64,000 nucleotides of DNA from Oreocharis arfaki (taxonomy: Eukaryota > Chordata > Aves > Passeriformes > Paramythiidae), in the NCBI GenBank assembly GCA_013398015.1, contig VZRR01002859.1, positions 434,001 to 498,000 on the forward strand, in the 5' to 3' direction. Below the pieces are notes generated by a model. It was given only the letters and a program-made list of their open reading frames with translations. It made no database searches and had not been told where the DNA came from. Shown here piece by piece: positions 10,270 to 24,539 of the stretch. A program made the translations under genes and the position numbers. Numbering within the stretch: position 1 is the first letter of the stretch; every line of letters starts with the position of its first letter.

Positions 10270-13200
10270 GTGAGATGAAAATAAAATTGCTGTTATTATA
10301 TACACTACAATATGGCTTACTTTAATGGGCAACTTTATGAAAGACAAGATCAATGTCTGTAGAGCAATAGCTGTAAAGAGCCATATCTAGCCTTGCTTTA
10401 GACAAGTCCCTGCTGGTTTTCTCAGTACATTTCTGTTTGTGCAGCTAGGTGCAAATTAGCTCTATTGGACATATGAGCAATGCATCATGTTCTGAATAAA
10501 GCAAAATACCACAGTAAAAAAAGTTATCACAAAAATATTTGATTGCCTAGGAATGCCTATAGTATTTGGAGCATGAACAATTTGCTACAGAAAATCTCTT
10601 CAAATGCACCATGTGTGAGAATATCAGGGCTGGTTTTGTAATTTGAAATTCCTTTTATCAAGTGTCGGAGTGATGTCTCTAATACATTTTGGGTAAATTC
10701 CAGTTCAGTAAAAATAAGTGGTAAAGTGAGCCTTACCATAGTGCAGAGAATGAATGAATACATGAGCAACATTTTATAAAAAAGAAAGTAATTTAAAAAG
10801 AAAGACATATCTTTCCTGTTTTAATATAATGCTTAAATACCACTTTTTTTTTTTTAATATAATGCTTTGTATAACTTTTTACTTTGCCCTCCCAACAGAT
10901 TTCAGTCTTGCCCAGTGAAATCTAATAAAAGTGTACTTTTGAGCCTCTTCAAAAATGATGAATAAAGAAGAATATCTGGTGAATCAGATAATATTTATCA
11001 TTAAACACACATTGTCCTAAAGTAAAAGAATGCATTGTTGGATAGGTAAAAGATAACAAGATAAGGTGTTAGTAGGGTAGGATGTTTTAGCCATTCACTT
11101 GGGAAATTACATGATCTGAACTGCAAGCCAGGAAGCAGCAAAAAATCAATCTAGCAATCTGACTTCTGGACATTTCACTGGCTGTGTTCTCTGGTAGTCA
11201 GAGAAGGACTTAAATGGCAGGGATGCTTTGGGCCAGGAAATGAGAAATTTATCAGATGTGAATTTTATGTTATCAAGCCCATGCTTTTCATAGGCAGCAG
11301 GTTTATCCCTTGACAGCCATCAAAGAACAGTTTTCAGTATTTACAGTATTTACAGTACAGCAGAACAATTTATCTCATTACATCTGAAGAACAACAGACT
11401 GTTTATAGTTAGAGAGTTATAACACTATACTGTAGAAGTTAACTGAATTTAACTTGCTTTTTAAATGATCTCTTTAATTTTAATAAAAATTTCATTATTT
11501 GAAAAGCAGTACAAAATAGTATTTGCATTAGATTTCTAAGCAAACTAATTTCCATAGGTAATGCAGGCTTCCTCCATAGAAGCACAACACTGCTAGAAGA
11601 TTAATATGAATCTTCTCAATAAGCAGTCAGATGAACTAGCTTCTGCTTATAAAACCGTTCTTGAAATAATTTGCGTTTGTACATTTAGAAGTAAAACCAT
11701 ACTGCTGCAGTCCAATTTTCAAAGGTTGCCACCTGCTGTTAATAAAATATTTTACAGATGTATTTACAAGTCAAATGCACACAGAGCGTTATTTGCCATT
11801 TGGTAAATTTATTTATTTACTTGATTAATTCCAGATTAGATTTGATGTGCTTATAGAAACTATAACCTAAAACACCTTTTAATAAGCTATGCTTGTGTAG
11901 ACAATTAGACATGAATTACAGATTTATCTGCCTTTTGACTGTCATTTACTGAAGAGTCTCAGATTTAAATGTGGAGAGTGGATAATTTACCAAAGTTTTA
12001 TAAGATTATATAGATTTACATTCTATAAACAAAAAGTGAAATTGGAAAGTACTATACAGAGTTGTTCAAAGCATAAGAAAATTTCATTATTTGTATGCTT
12101 TTCTTCCATAGCCCTGAAATAGCTCAGAAAAGCTATTTTTGTCTCTACTGGTTTCTTGTTCTATGTAAGCCACTGAAAAATGTGAAAAACTAGAATGTGG
12201 ATCCTTTTTCTTGTATTAGCATTGCTTAGCATAAGTGAAGATTCTCAGGTGTGTAGAACCATGTGATATTTTTGTAAAGGGTATGAAGCTGCACCTGCTT
12301 GTATCACCCAGAGGTCTACAGGCTTACAAAAAGTTAAAATAAAGCTGCTTTAAACTGTGGAGGTAAAAGGGCAATGAAGCCTTTTTCTGTTATGGTGGCT
12401 GATGTTAATAAGATGCTTTGCAAACAGAGCTGTTTACTTGATAACTGAAAATGTTGGCTGGACATTCTGTAGTTTGAGTTCTGCATTATCTGAACATTTT
12501 ACAAAATTTTCTTCACAGTTTATCAATTATTCCCTTTGAATGGCTGGGGCATGGACTGAATTACTTTCAGCAGCATTAAGAGAGGCAGCCTCAGAAGTAC
12601 TATCTAAAATTTGGTTTCTCAAACAGTTTGGTTCTGGACAAATTTTAAGTGTCTTTCTTTGTGATTTGTTTTTATTCACACTATAAATTTTAAAAGTGTT
12701 GTTTTTTCCGTCCATTGTGTGATATTCTGGGTATGAAAAGCAAAGATCTGAGTATATTTTGGGTTCAGTTATTGCTCCTTTGTTGCATCCCAAATGTTTA
12801 AAGTTAAATTTCACTCCCAGTAGGTCAGCAGTACTCTGCACTCAAAATATTTTTATGTGAAGGATAACTTCAGAAAATTGGAAAGAAATCAGAGAAAGTA
12901 AAAAACCTTCTATATTTGGTAAGTGGGTAGTCACTCAGGAGTCATGGCAGAAAACTTACACAAGATGAATGAACACTACGTCTGTGTCATAAGAATAATG
13001 GAGACAGCTAGATAAAAAAAGAAATTGCATTTGATAAGGAGTTGCATGGCAAGATGATAGAAACTTGTAGAAGAATGTATAAGAGAAATAAGGCAATTTC
13101 CACCAAATGTGTCAGTAAAAATGAAGAGATGTGAGAATCAAAGCCAAAGTGCAGCATTATTCAGGATAGAAGACTTCTGTAAATTTATTTTTATAAAAAT

Positions 13201-16200
13201 AGGACTATGTTCCTATAACACCTTTAGGAATATATCATGTTCCAATAACACAGTGTTGGTTTCCAGAAAAACTTAATTCTCTAATAGTTAAATCTTTATT
13301 AACTCTATACATGTTCCCAATATTAATGCTTTACCTGGATTTTACTCGAAAGAGATTCTCAGCATATTTTCAGTAGTAGAAAGCCTAATATAGGAACCCT
13401 ATAAACCAAAATATTACTGAAAACAATGCTGGACTATCTTGTTAGTTAACAGAAAGACAAGAATGCACAATGCCTACCAAAGACTAGCTAATGATTTCCT
13501 ACTGATGGTAGAAGTTTTTTTAACAGCAGTATTAGATAGATAAGAGAGAATATGAGAAGGGAAAAGATTCAAAAAATTGGCAACAACTAAATAATAAAAT
13601 TTAAACTTTGGTTTTTGTTTTGTCTCTGATTACAAAACTATTCTATAAGATGATCAAAAACTTTTTTGCTATTGCCTTTGTTTGGGATGGTTTTGCCTGG
13701 GGCACTGAATTATGATTCAAGAGAGGAGCTGTAGTTCTACCATCGTTTGAGCTACTGTGTGCTGTAGGCTAACTTGCCTCACCCTTTCACTACCCTTTCC
13801 CATATTTGTTATCTGCCTGCATAGATGCTAAACTCTGTGAGGCTGCGTGTGTCTCTTGCTTTGTGTGTTGAACAGAGCTTCCACAGATCCCAAGTGGGTT
13901 GATTGCCTCTGAGAGGTGCATGCCCACTCTCCAGTAATGTCAGAAGAAGACTGTGCTTCTAGACCACTGACTTTGTTGAGTGTTTGTGCTTAGGTGGGAT
14001 GAATTCAGGCCTATCATTACAGGGCTGTAATGTGGTACAGAGCAGAGTGCCTGTTCTGTGTGGGAAGATACTGCTGATTCACGTCATGAGTGAAAAAGGC
14101 CTGTCTTTTATTTGCCAATGATAGCGAATTTTACCTCAGTATTTGCTGTTTGCTTCTAAATTCTAGTAGTTCTCTATGGTTTTATGGAGCAAACTCACAT
14201 TTAACTGTGGGCGTGTTATGAATTAATTGTGCCATAGTTACAGAAATACTTGAACTGGTCCTGAGAAGAGCCAGCAGGATCAACAAGGCTTTTTAACTCA
14301 GATATAGTACCACTCCAGTTGGACTATAATGCCTCCATGAGTGACATGGGTTGCTGCCTCACAGATGCTTTAGTGTGGGTGGATGCCTGATGAGTAAGCT
14401 CTGCCAAATATGTTTTAGCTTGAGGAAGAACAAGTTTGTTTTTATCTGCCGCATTCTTTGATTCCTTGATCTTTGTCCGAGGCATTAAAAGGCCAAGAGA
14501 CAGCCAGAGACCAGGAAAACTTCTTTGCCTGGGCTAAGTGAAACTTGGTCCAAGTTCCAGCTGCTCCCACACCTCTTTCCTGATGACTCTAGGTCTCAGG
14601 AGTGCCTTTTACTTTGAACTCAACACACAAGTGCACTGTTTATCACTGGTACTAGGTTAAAGTTTCAATATAATCTTGATAAACTTTAATTCAAAAGCAC
14701 ACTGGTGTCCTTCCAAACAGATGGGAAATCTCTGATATTACCTGTGACTTGCTAATGTAAAAGAGAAAATATGGTGTATTTAGGTGTGCATATAAATGCA
14801 TATATATACTTTTTTCCAGAAAAAAACTTCACATTTAATGTTCAGTATGTGGAGGGAAGTAAGAGTTTTACTTCTGAGAATCAACACCTAAAGAGGTGAT
14901 TAGTGAACACAACACATTTAAGATGTCCACAGCTGCATAACGAATACAGTTCTCAAAGAGCTCTAAGCACTAGCAAATTTATGTAATTTATAATATTACC
15001 TCCTTATTATGTTAATTTACGCTTCCCAAAACAGAACATTTCTCTTGTTTATAAGGTCATAATAAAATGGTAATTGCTTTTGCTTATGTCACCAGATGGC
15101 TTATGTTTATCAAAATCTGGCTTTTCCCAGTGTAACACTGTCCTGATGCATTCACTCTGTGGGCACATCTGAAGCAGGGCTAGTATTCTAGATTATGAAT
15201 ATAACTGACTTTCTTTGGGTTTTGCCATTAATGGATCTCTTGCTTTTTTAGCAGCACCAACTGTCTTGATTTACGATTCAGGAATGCTGATGGTGATGCA
15301 AATTTAGCAAGCAATTTTTCTGCCCAACTGTGATTCATATTAGTATTACTGTGCCATCTGCTAGGTATTCTTTGTCCTCTACACAGAGAGAGGGTACAGC
15401 TTTGTGCAGAAGTCTGCTCAGTTCCCTTGCTCACACTTCCGTCAGCAGAAGTACAGAACAGGGAAGATGGACGATTTTATGGGTTAGATAATGGGATGGG
15501 CAAAATCTGTAGTCTGTTCCTGACTCTGCTAGAGATTTCCCGTGCAACCATGGGTGAATCATTGAATTGCTTTCTGCATTATCACACCATCTGCTAGAAT
15601 GAATTTCCTTTCTCTTTTCTTTTTTCTTGCTTTGTAACTACTTTGCTGTGATACAGCAGGGTTACATTTTTTTCTGGAAATACATATAATAATAAACAAT
15701 TCCTGATTTTCTCTGCTGAACTTGGAGTGAATTAGATTTCGGTAACTAACATGTCAGTGATGGGAGTTATGAGATGACTTCAGCCATATGTTTTCTATGT
15801 TAATCTAATTTACTCAAAAATCATAGACTGGAATCTACGTAACATACAAAGAGCAAAAGGAATCTGTAGTCGTGACCATGTGAAAATAAAACATGAAGCA
15901 TTTGCTGAAGTTTATTTTTCCCTGTGCAGTTATGTTACTACAAAATTGTGACAATATTTTTCCCTTTAAATGGTATTGCAATAACCAGTAAAAGGTTATT
16001 TTGTTTTATAGACACTCAGTCCCACATTATTGACTATACTTTCTTAATTACCAACTTGTACTGAAACACATTTCAAAGAAACAACCTGCTTTTATAATAA
16101 CCTTCAGAATATACAGCTCTCATTCAGCCCCTTCAGCACATATAATGCTTCAACTGTCTTTTCAGAACTGATTCTTTCACATTAAGATTCAATTTTAGAA

Positions 16201-16573
16201 AAATCTTTACAAATTTTAGTTTAAGATTAGCATCATAGCTTATCACTGTCTCGTCATCTTCTGGTAGTTGCTTAGTGTTATTGATCAAAATAGAGCAACA
16301 AGGAAAGATTCAAGCTTATTAACATTGCAACTACAACCTAGAAAGTGCTTGCTTGCTGGAAAGAATAAAGCCACAGGTTATATGAAATAAATACCATCAC
16401 AAAGACAGATATGCAAAATTTCAGGCTTCTCATTTTTGTACTTCAAACTTAAAATTAACCCAAATTACATTAACATACACATCTCAGGAAAAAATAGGAT
16501 GAGATTGAACACTTACTTTTCTGTTATAAAATATGTTAACATTTCTATTTGAATTCTCATTTATAAATTACAG
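10270..16573 (+). other. ADGRB3: ADGRB3 intron, 6.30 kb
   Basis: GT-AG intron (donor gtgaga, acceptor ...aaattacag). The body is AT-rich. I recognise no CR1, LTR or tandem repeat of note apart from short poly-A and poly-T runs. An antisense open frame of 104 codons at 12527-12841 has no recognisable homology. Confidence 0.85.
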
Positions 16574-16675
16574 CACCTTATGAAATATGTCCTGAAGACT
16601 ATTTGATGTCAATGGTGTGGAAAAGGACCCCAGCTGGAGACATGGCATTCAATCGATGTCCTCTCAATGCCACAG
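16574..16675 (+). CDS. ADGRB3: ADGRB3 exon encoding the first half of the HormR domain
   Basis: The exon is 102 bp, phase 1-1, with donor gtacag. The translation runs APYEICPEDYLMSMVWKRT, then PAGDMAFNRCPLNATG. This is the N-terminal half of the hormone-receptor motif domain typical of adhesion GPCRs, with the Cys of EIC, the W of VWKRTPAG and the Cys of NRCP. An NAT N-glycosylation sequon is present. HormR packs against GAIN at the extracellular face. The exon is short and a multiple of three, so skipping would keep frame but destroy the HormR fold. Confidence 0.95.
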
Positions 16676-17237
16676 GTACAGTACTACTTTGAAATCTTAT
16701 GATGATAAAGAAGGGGAGAAATATTTTGCGTTGTGTCCTAGATAAATTATTAGTAGACTCCTATAAATATGCATATATGTAAATATATCTATATAAACGT
16801 TATGTATTTACTTATGCAAATACATGCAAATATACACATGTTCATATGCTGGCTCCTACAGCTTACATGTATGCATGGGTCTGTGGTGTGTATGTATATC
16901 TGTATATATACATATGTATACACATACGTGTGTGCATTATAGCCACAGAGAAAAAGATGACAAGAAATCAATTTGGCTGGATCTATCAGGCAAAGTGATG
17001 AAAATGAAGGAAAACATAAAAAATCTTTGTAATTAAGAAAACACTCTGAAAAGCAATCAAGTAAACACTGAAATGTGTTTCAGGATCTTATACTACTCTC
17101 TATATACCGATGATCATTGCATGAAATTGTTTCTGTGTGTGCCTTTAAGATAGCATGGAATATAGAGTAAATAAGGTTCGTTCTTCCCGATTGCTCTCAC
17201 TTATATAAATATTTTCTGTCTTCTTTGTGTCTTACAG
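16676..17237 (+). other. ADGRB3: ADGRB3 intron, 0.56 kb
   Basis: The shortest intron in the window, separating the two HormR exons. It contains a TA/TG-rich stretch around 16.76-16.94 kb and otherwise nothing recognisable. Acceptor ...tcttacag. Confidence 0.85.
16760..16940. repeat. TA/TG-rich degenerate simple-sequence tract
   Basis: Runs of alternating purine-pyrimidine such as gtatatatacatatgtatac and acacatacgtgtgtgc form a degenerate microsatellite. Open frames on both strands here are low-complexity products of it. Confidence 0.6.
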
Positions 17238-17344
17238 GCACCACTAGCAGACGCTGCTCTCTCAGTGTTCATGGAGTGGCCTTTTGGGAACATCCAAGCT
17301 TTGCTAGATGCATATCAAACGAGTACAGACACTTGCAGCATTCA
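17238..17344 (+). CDS. ADGRB3: ADGRB3 exon encoding the second half of the HormR domain
   Basis: The exon is 107 bp and enters in phase 1, completing the Gly codon begun by the previous exon. It leaves in phase 0 at donor gtaggt. The translation is TTSRRCSLSVHGVAFWEHPS, then FARCISNEYRHLQHS. The pattern RRCxxxxxxxxFWxxPSFARC carries the remaining two cysteines and the conserved Trp of the HormR domain. The trailing EYRHLQHS forms the linker into GAIN subdomain A. The phase change from 1 to 0 ends the symmetric module series of the ectodomain. Confidence 0.95.
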
Positions 17345-20300
17345 GTAGGTGCAAAGTCAGCTTTAGTACTTGCTCTGTTTATTCATTACTAATCGTTGGC
17401 ATGAAAAGGAACTTACTTATTTACTCTTAGGTTTCTGATATGCAATGCCAGGAGGAAAATAGATCTGAGAAAGAATAATTTATATTAATGGATATTATTT
17501 TGATCTTATATAATGCTGGTGTTTGTGAAATAAGGCTTGTCTTACTGTAGAAGTGGAAAAATGAATCAGATTCCCTTCTTTCATGTCCACTGTGTGAAAT
17601 TTTTATAGAGGTCAGAGGCAAGACACGTTTTAGTTTATTAGAAAATGAGACGTGAATAAATGGGATTTACTGGAAGAGAGGCTTGCTGAGAATTTTGTAA
17701 TGCTGTGAATTCTTTAATTGCAGAGTAGGAAGCCAGGAATATTTCTTTTTGCTTTCAAATTTAGAAATTCACTTTGGAATGTAACAATAGGAAATGATTA
17801 TAGAGTAAAGCTATCGCAGTGCCTTGGAAAAGGTAAAGTAACTCCAGATGAAGAAATACTACGTGGGTTTTTTTCAAAAAGCCTAACAAAAAGTTTATTT
17901 GGAAAGCATAGGCATTATACAATTATGTACTGCCTAAATATGTTTATATGGATAGATGTAATACATTATGTATATTGCTTTATAAATATGCTACTATGGT
18001 ATATGTTAGGGATATTGATTACCCTCTATGTCCCTAACTGAAGCATTCAGCCAGGTTAGTACTAGAGTGGGAAGTGAGCCTTTGAAGATTCTCATGGACA
18101 ATGGGTTTTCCCTGCATGATATATTCTACTGACGTTCCTATTACTCTGCATCCTTTTCCAAAGGCCACTGCTCCGTTTATCATTCAGCAGAGGCACACTA
18201 ATACAGCTCTTTGCATCATAACTTCCCAACCTCTCAACCACGTGCAACACTTCTGCAATACATTTAAAATTTTTGGTGGCTTGAAAAGCAGTAGCCTGGC
18301 TGCCATGCCTCAAATCTGGATTGCTACTTAGAGGAGATTTTGATTAATTGCTTTGAGCTGCATTTCTGTTTTGTTAGATACAATTTATTTGAGGAGTGGG
18401 ATTCAGTTTCAGGGTAGGCCAAAGCAAGAATTATTTTTAAAACAGGACAGAACAGATTGTCAAAAGAATTTTCCCCACTTCACAGAAACTTTTCTATTTT
18501 ACACAGCTGCCTTGCATGTTCATCTCTCTCTTTAGTGTTCATGCTCAAAAAACACATTAAATTGGCTGTAATAGTCTTGCATTTAATAATTTTGGTATTT
18601 TATTCTTTTGCAACAGTTTCCTATGTTGTGTCTATGCTAGCTTGCGATTCAAACTATGCAAGATGCTGTTTCATGCAATTCAGTGGTTTGACTTATCTGT
18701 CTTTAGTAGGCTCAGGTAGTTTTTCAAGAGCCACAAGTCTGACTTGTTGAACAAAAGAAAACATTCCTAACCTAGAGCAGATTTATCTTTTTTTTCTATA
18801 TTTTCTTTTTGGAAATATTAATTAGGAGCAAATGACACAGTGAAATATTCTTTCTGCCAAAGAACATTTAAAAATAGGTAAAGCCTCTTTGAAATTACAC
18901 AAGCACCTAAACACGTATTATTGCTGCACAAAATTTAAGTCTCATTCATATGCATACAAACTAAAGAAGAAAAGTGGACTTTTTTTGCATTTGGGAGCTG
19001 TTCACAAAGAAAATTGGTCTTGTCTTACATCTTTCTGCTTTTCAAAGTGAACAACGCAGCATATTTAAAGAATCAGAGAAAATAGAGGTAAAGACCTATA
19101 AGGTCATCGCCCTGCAAATGTAGGCTTGTCCCCCCACGATACATATGTCAGTTCCATAAATCCCTGAAAATAGGGCTTTATAAGGAAGCTGCTGACAGAC
19201 GGTGTTGCTATAATAAATATGTGTGCTTATGAAAGCATTTATGAGATGTCTCAGTGTTCTTAACTTACCAAGAAAGTTATTTTGCCAACTCAGACCAGGA
19301 ATAGAGGGGGGTTCACTAAGTTCTGTGAATATTCCCGTAAAATCTGAGTCTGAGCTGAATCCCTTTTGTTTATCATCTGAAATATATGAAAGAAAATTTG
19401 ATGCATAGTTGTCAAAAAAATTGTGCTCCTGAAGTTGATATAAAGTAGTTGATATATGTAAGTACAATATTTAATACATTAAAGCATAGAATACCAACAA
19501 GTCCCTGTGTTTTTGCCCTCCAAACAAGCCATATGTGATCTAGAACCAGAAATCACATAGTAGAATTCACATGATGCTGTGCCTAAGGAAATATTACCTA
19601 AAGAAAAGTGTTCAATATGATGGGAGCCAGAGAAGACTTCCTTGGCTACAGACCCTGCTAACCTGGCTGCACAGGGGCTGAACTGGAAGCTTATAGTTTT
19701 ACTAGTAAACTCAAGCTTAAAAGCCATCCTTGTAGTCATCTGCACTGTTTGGCTGTCTATCTGTTTGCATGCTCCCTGACACCATTTCAGACCATAGCAG
19801 CGAGCAGTCTCCCAAACAATGCCTACCATCCTTTAAAGGATAGCAGAAAGGCCATTGTCAGCAGGCAATAAAAGCATGATTTTCTGGGACAGAGGAGGGA
19901 TAGAGAGTTTAATATGAGGAAACCACAATTCTTTGCTATATATAATGTAGAATTTTACCACATAACCACAAGTGATTGACCCCTGAAGATTGTTTCCTTA
20001 CCGTATGTAACTACAGTAGATTCACTGCCTCATGCACAAAGCTCCTTGCATTTTTACAATTTTCTCTGTTACTGGCCTGGAAGTGACATGGGACAAATTT
20101 CAACCCTTAATAAGCAGTACTAAAGTGGCAGAAACAGAGCTAGTGCTGTGTATTTCTTCAGCTTGACTCAAGACTTTTATTATATTGAGACCAGCTCTGT
20201 AAATCATGCAAGAATGTCGCTGTATTTTAATCTCAAAATCCATTTGAAAGTCTGTTTGTAAAGATGGAGAGTCATTAAAGCTAAAAATATACCCATAATG

Positions 20301-21595
20301 CTAAAGATAATATACTTTGCTCATAGCCACCAGCACCATGAGCAGCATAGCTTTTTCCAGTCACTTACAGAATGTGCCAGGCAAACTTACCGCCTCTACT
20401 GCACGCCCTGGCACTTCAGATGTAGGTTATGGCATCTCAGAAGAAAACAGGGTTTTCTATTGGTTAAGTTATGTTATCTAGACTCGTGGACCGCTTTTTG
20501 ATACATATGTCAATATTATACTTCATATTCTATTGCAACAGTTTCAGAGTAATTCATAGTCTTAAATTAATATAACTCCTCAATATATTCTTGAGATCCG
20601 TCCATACTACATCTCCATTTTTTGTTGATGGAGAACTGAGACCACTTAAGCAGGAAATTTATCTTAAGTCTTTTGAATTAGTGCCTAGCCACTCTTCATT
20701 CTTAATGTTCCTACATCTCCATAGGAAAACTCAAAAAATCACTGGCATGGTAAAAATATGATAACCACAAGGCCTCTGAAGAGACTACGCACTTGAACAT
20801 GATGAAATAGTAGAGGGGGATGGTTTGGTTTGTGGAGATCAACACTCAGGTTATGTCTTTCAAGAGCACAGTGTCCTACACGATAGGAGTTTGAGGAAAA
20901 GCAATGAAGAGAAGGATGCATGTCAGCTGTGCTACAAATGTACAGCCTGTACTTCTGTTAGTTGATTTTACCTCGTGCACTGTGGAGTACAGGTTCCTTT
21001 TAAAACTAGGGATGATAATTAGATCTCTTTGAATAACAGAACCAATTAGTCATTGATAATTTATCCAACATTTGGTACAAATCAATCATCAAATGAGTTC
21101 AACAAATACTGTTTGACCAGCTTATATAGCTGGTTGACTAATAAGAAAATTTATTCACTGAACATAATAAGGGACAAAAATGCCCAAATCCATTGAATAA
21201 ACCTTTGGGAAATTATTTGCTTGGCTCTAATAATAATATTTAAAGAACCTAATTAGGATTATTCTTCCTGAAGCACTATAAGTGGAAAATTCAAAGTGAC
21301 AAATAAGTATACTTTGCCTCCTGGAATCATAACCTAGAGGATCAAGCAATAACTTGATGAGCAGAAAAAGAAACATCAGAGATCATATACCAGATTTTGT
21401 TCTGCTTTTCTTGCGTTGTCCTAGTGTGTTTACAGTATCTGCAGCTTTGCATTAAGAAAATGTTCTTAGTCAAGCACAGTGTCTTGAGTCTGTTACCAGT
21501 CATTGTAGCTGAGAAGACTATTTTGCCCGATCTGTTAAATATGTTCTTGAGAAAGAGGAGATTACAACAAGAAATCTTTTCAAGCGTCCTTTTTA

Positions 21596-22932
21596 GTGTG
21601 AATGGAGATGAAGTAAAGTCATAAGGTTTAATAAAATCTAGTGGCAGAGGATATCCTTTCTTCATTTTCTTCTGGAAAGTTTAGTCACATACTGATCATC
21701 AGAGTTTTGTTAGTAGTGAGGAATTTCCTTCCTCTCCGTAATTCCATATTAAATTCTCAGAATTTGGAGGATTTTTCCCTTCTGTAGGATAGACATAATT
21801 TGAGTTCTCAGATATTTTACCAAATCAACTTTGGCTACAGCAGAAGTTATGGACCTTGCTGAAGCTTGTTCTCTCTTTCTACCCTTGGCATATAGTTTCA
21901 TTTTCTGAAAACTGAACTACTTCAGTCTAACTGACATATTTTAATCTCTTTAAAGTGTTTCTGTTGTTAGCTTAACGGACTGTTATATGTAGAAGGGCAG
22001 ATTAGATAACGATCTAATGACCCAAACTTAGTCTGTACAATATTATGAAGTACGCTACTCATTGCTTGTTGTCTTCTTTTGATCTGTAAGCAGAAAATGG
22101 TCCACCTGATTATTTTACATAGAATTGTCTACTTTACCTAGTACTTGGCTGATTTGGACTAGTGTCTTCTGAGGTGTGTGTTAGGGACTTTTTACTTTAT
22201 TTGGATAAACAGGGTAAAATCTTTCCTGAGACTAAGAAAGTTATCTGTACTGTGATTAGATAAAACTGCAGGACCAAGGATAGAATCAGTGATTAGGAGC
22301 CCACAGACCTATTTCAGATGGTATGCAAGAAAAAAGATGACTGAAATGCCTCAAATAAGAGTACACATTTTGCTTTCATACGCTCTTGAAGCCCATGAAA
22401 TGGTACAAGCAAGAATACTAAGAAGCAAGACCCACAAATTAGGAATATCCTACATTATCCTGCTTCCATGAGGCATAGATAAAGAATTCTTCATCTATTC
22501 TTAATCCATTCTATGGATAATAGCCACCCAAATTAGAAAAAAACAGCAAAACAAACAAAACAAAAAACCCAAACTGAAACAAGAAACCACTCACCTCCTC
22601 CCCAACTGTCAAAAATCTAAAAACCAGGAAACAAAAGACTTGAATGGGAGCTAATGAAAAAAAAAAATTAAAATGGGATTAAAATAGTTAGGCGTGGAAG
22701 AGCAATGAGATTTCACATCTTATGAGCTTTTTAGAAATTGAATATTGAAGCTTTTCTGACCATTTTTAATGAAAACCATTAATACATAAAATCGTACCAT
22801 GGAGCATTAGAAACTGAATTTATGAAAATAGAGGAAATACTTGAACACATAGTTTATTTCTATTTTCTAATCTGTTATGCATTCCTACTAAGCAATAGGA
22901 TTTATTGAATTACAAAAAAAAAAAAAAAAAAA
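21596..22932. repeat. Near-identical 1.3-kb block, copy 1 (left of gap)
   Basis: This block matches 23216-24560 essentially base for base. By eye there are only three differences: a 7-bp indel near 22401, one substitution at 22595 (C here, A at 24222) and one at 22818 (A here, T at 24445). It ends in a run of 19 A running straight into Ns. That pattern fits a contig that stopped at a homopolymer, with the next contig re-covering the same locus. No coding content is recognised. Confidence 0.95.
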
Positions 22933-23215
22933 NNNNNNNNNNNNNNNNNNNNNNNNNNNNNNNNNNNNNNNNNNNNNNNNNNNNNNNNNNNNNNNNNNNN
23001 NNNNNNNNNNNNNNNNNNNNNNNNNNNNNNNNNNNNNNNNNNNNNNNNNNNNNNNNNNNNNNNNNNNNNNNNNNNNNNNNNNNNNNNNNNNNNNNNNNNN
23101 NNNNNNNNNNNNNNNNNNNNNNNNNNNNNNNNNNNNNNNNNNNNNNNNNNNNNNNNNNNNNNNNNNNNNNNNNNNNNNNNNNNNNNNNNNNNNNNNNNNN
23201 NNNNNNNNNNNNNNN
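22933..23215. other. Assembly gap (283 N)
   Basis: A run of 283 undetermined bases, preceded by poly-A and followed immediately by a repeat of sequence already seen 1,620 bp upstream. Open frames running through the Ns are meaningless. Confidence 0.99.
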
Positions 23216-24539
23216 GTGTGAATGGAGATGAAGTAAAGTCATAAGGTTTAATAAAATCTAGTGGCAGAGGATATCCTTTCTTCATTTTCTTCTGGAAAGT
23301 TTAGTCACATACTGATCATCAGAGTTTTGTTAGTAGTGAGGAATTTCCTTCCTCTCCGTAATTCCATATTAAATTCTCAGAATTTGGAGGATTTTTCCCT
23401 TCTGTAGGATAGACATAATTTGAGTTCTCAGATATTTTACCAAATCAACTTTGGCTACAGCAGAAGTTATGGACCTTGCTGAAGCTTGTTCTCTCTTTCT
23501 ACCCTTGGCATATAGTTTCATTTTCTGAAAACTGAACTACTTCAGTCTAACTGACATATTTTAATCTCTTTAAAGTGTTTCTGTTGTTAGCTTAACGGAC
23601 TGTTATATGTAGAAGGGCAGATTAGATAACGATCTAATGACCCAAACTTAGTCTGTACAATATTATGAAGTACGCTACTCATTGCTTGTTGTCTTCTTTT
23701 GATCTGTAAGCAGAAAATGGTCCACCTGATTATTTTACATAGAATTGTCTACTTTACCTAGTACTTGGCTGATTTGGACTAGTGTCTTCTGAGGTGTGTG
23801 TTAGGGACTTTTTACTTTATTTGGATAAACAGGGTAAAATCTTTCCTGAGACTAAGAAAGTTATCTGTACTGTGATTAGATAAAACTGCAGGACCAAGGA
23901 TAGAATCAGTGATTAGGAGCCCACAGACCTATTTCAGATGGTATGCAAGAAAAAAGATGACTGAAATGCCTCAAATAAGAGTACACATTTTGCTTTCATA
24001 CGCTCTTGAAGCCCATGAAATTTGGTATGGTACAAGCAAGAATACTAAGAAGCAAGACCCACAAATTAGGAATATCCTACATTATCCTGCTTCCATGAGG
24101 CATAGATAAAGAATTCTTCATCTATTCTTAATCCATTCTATGGATAATAGCCACCCAAATTAGAAAAAAACAGCAAAACAAACAAAACAAAAAACCCAAA
24201 CTGAAACAAGAAACCACTCACATCCTCCCCAACTGTCAAAAATCTAAAAACCAGGAAACAAAAGACTTGAATGGGAGCTAATGAAAAAAAAAAATTAAAA
24301 TGGGATTAAAATAGTTAGGCGTGGAAGAGCAATGAGATTTCACATCTTATGAGCTTTTTAGAAATTGAATATTGAAGCTTTTCTGACCATTTTTAATGAA
24401 AACCATTAATACATAAAATCGTACCATGGAGCATTAGAAACTGATTTTATGAAAATAGAGGAAATACTTGAACACATAGTTTATTTCTATTTTCTAATCT
24501 GTTATGCATTCCTACTAAGCAATAGGATTTATTGAATTA

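Noticed and set aside
22902..23285. Open frames of 108-127 codons running through the gap
   Set aside because: They consist almost entirely of Ns and poly-A edges.
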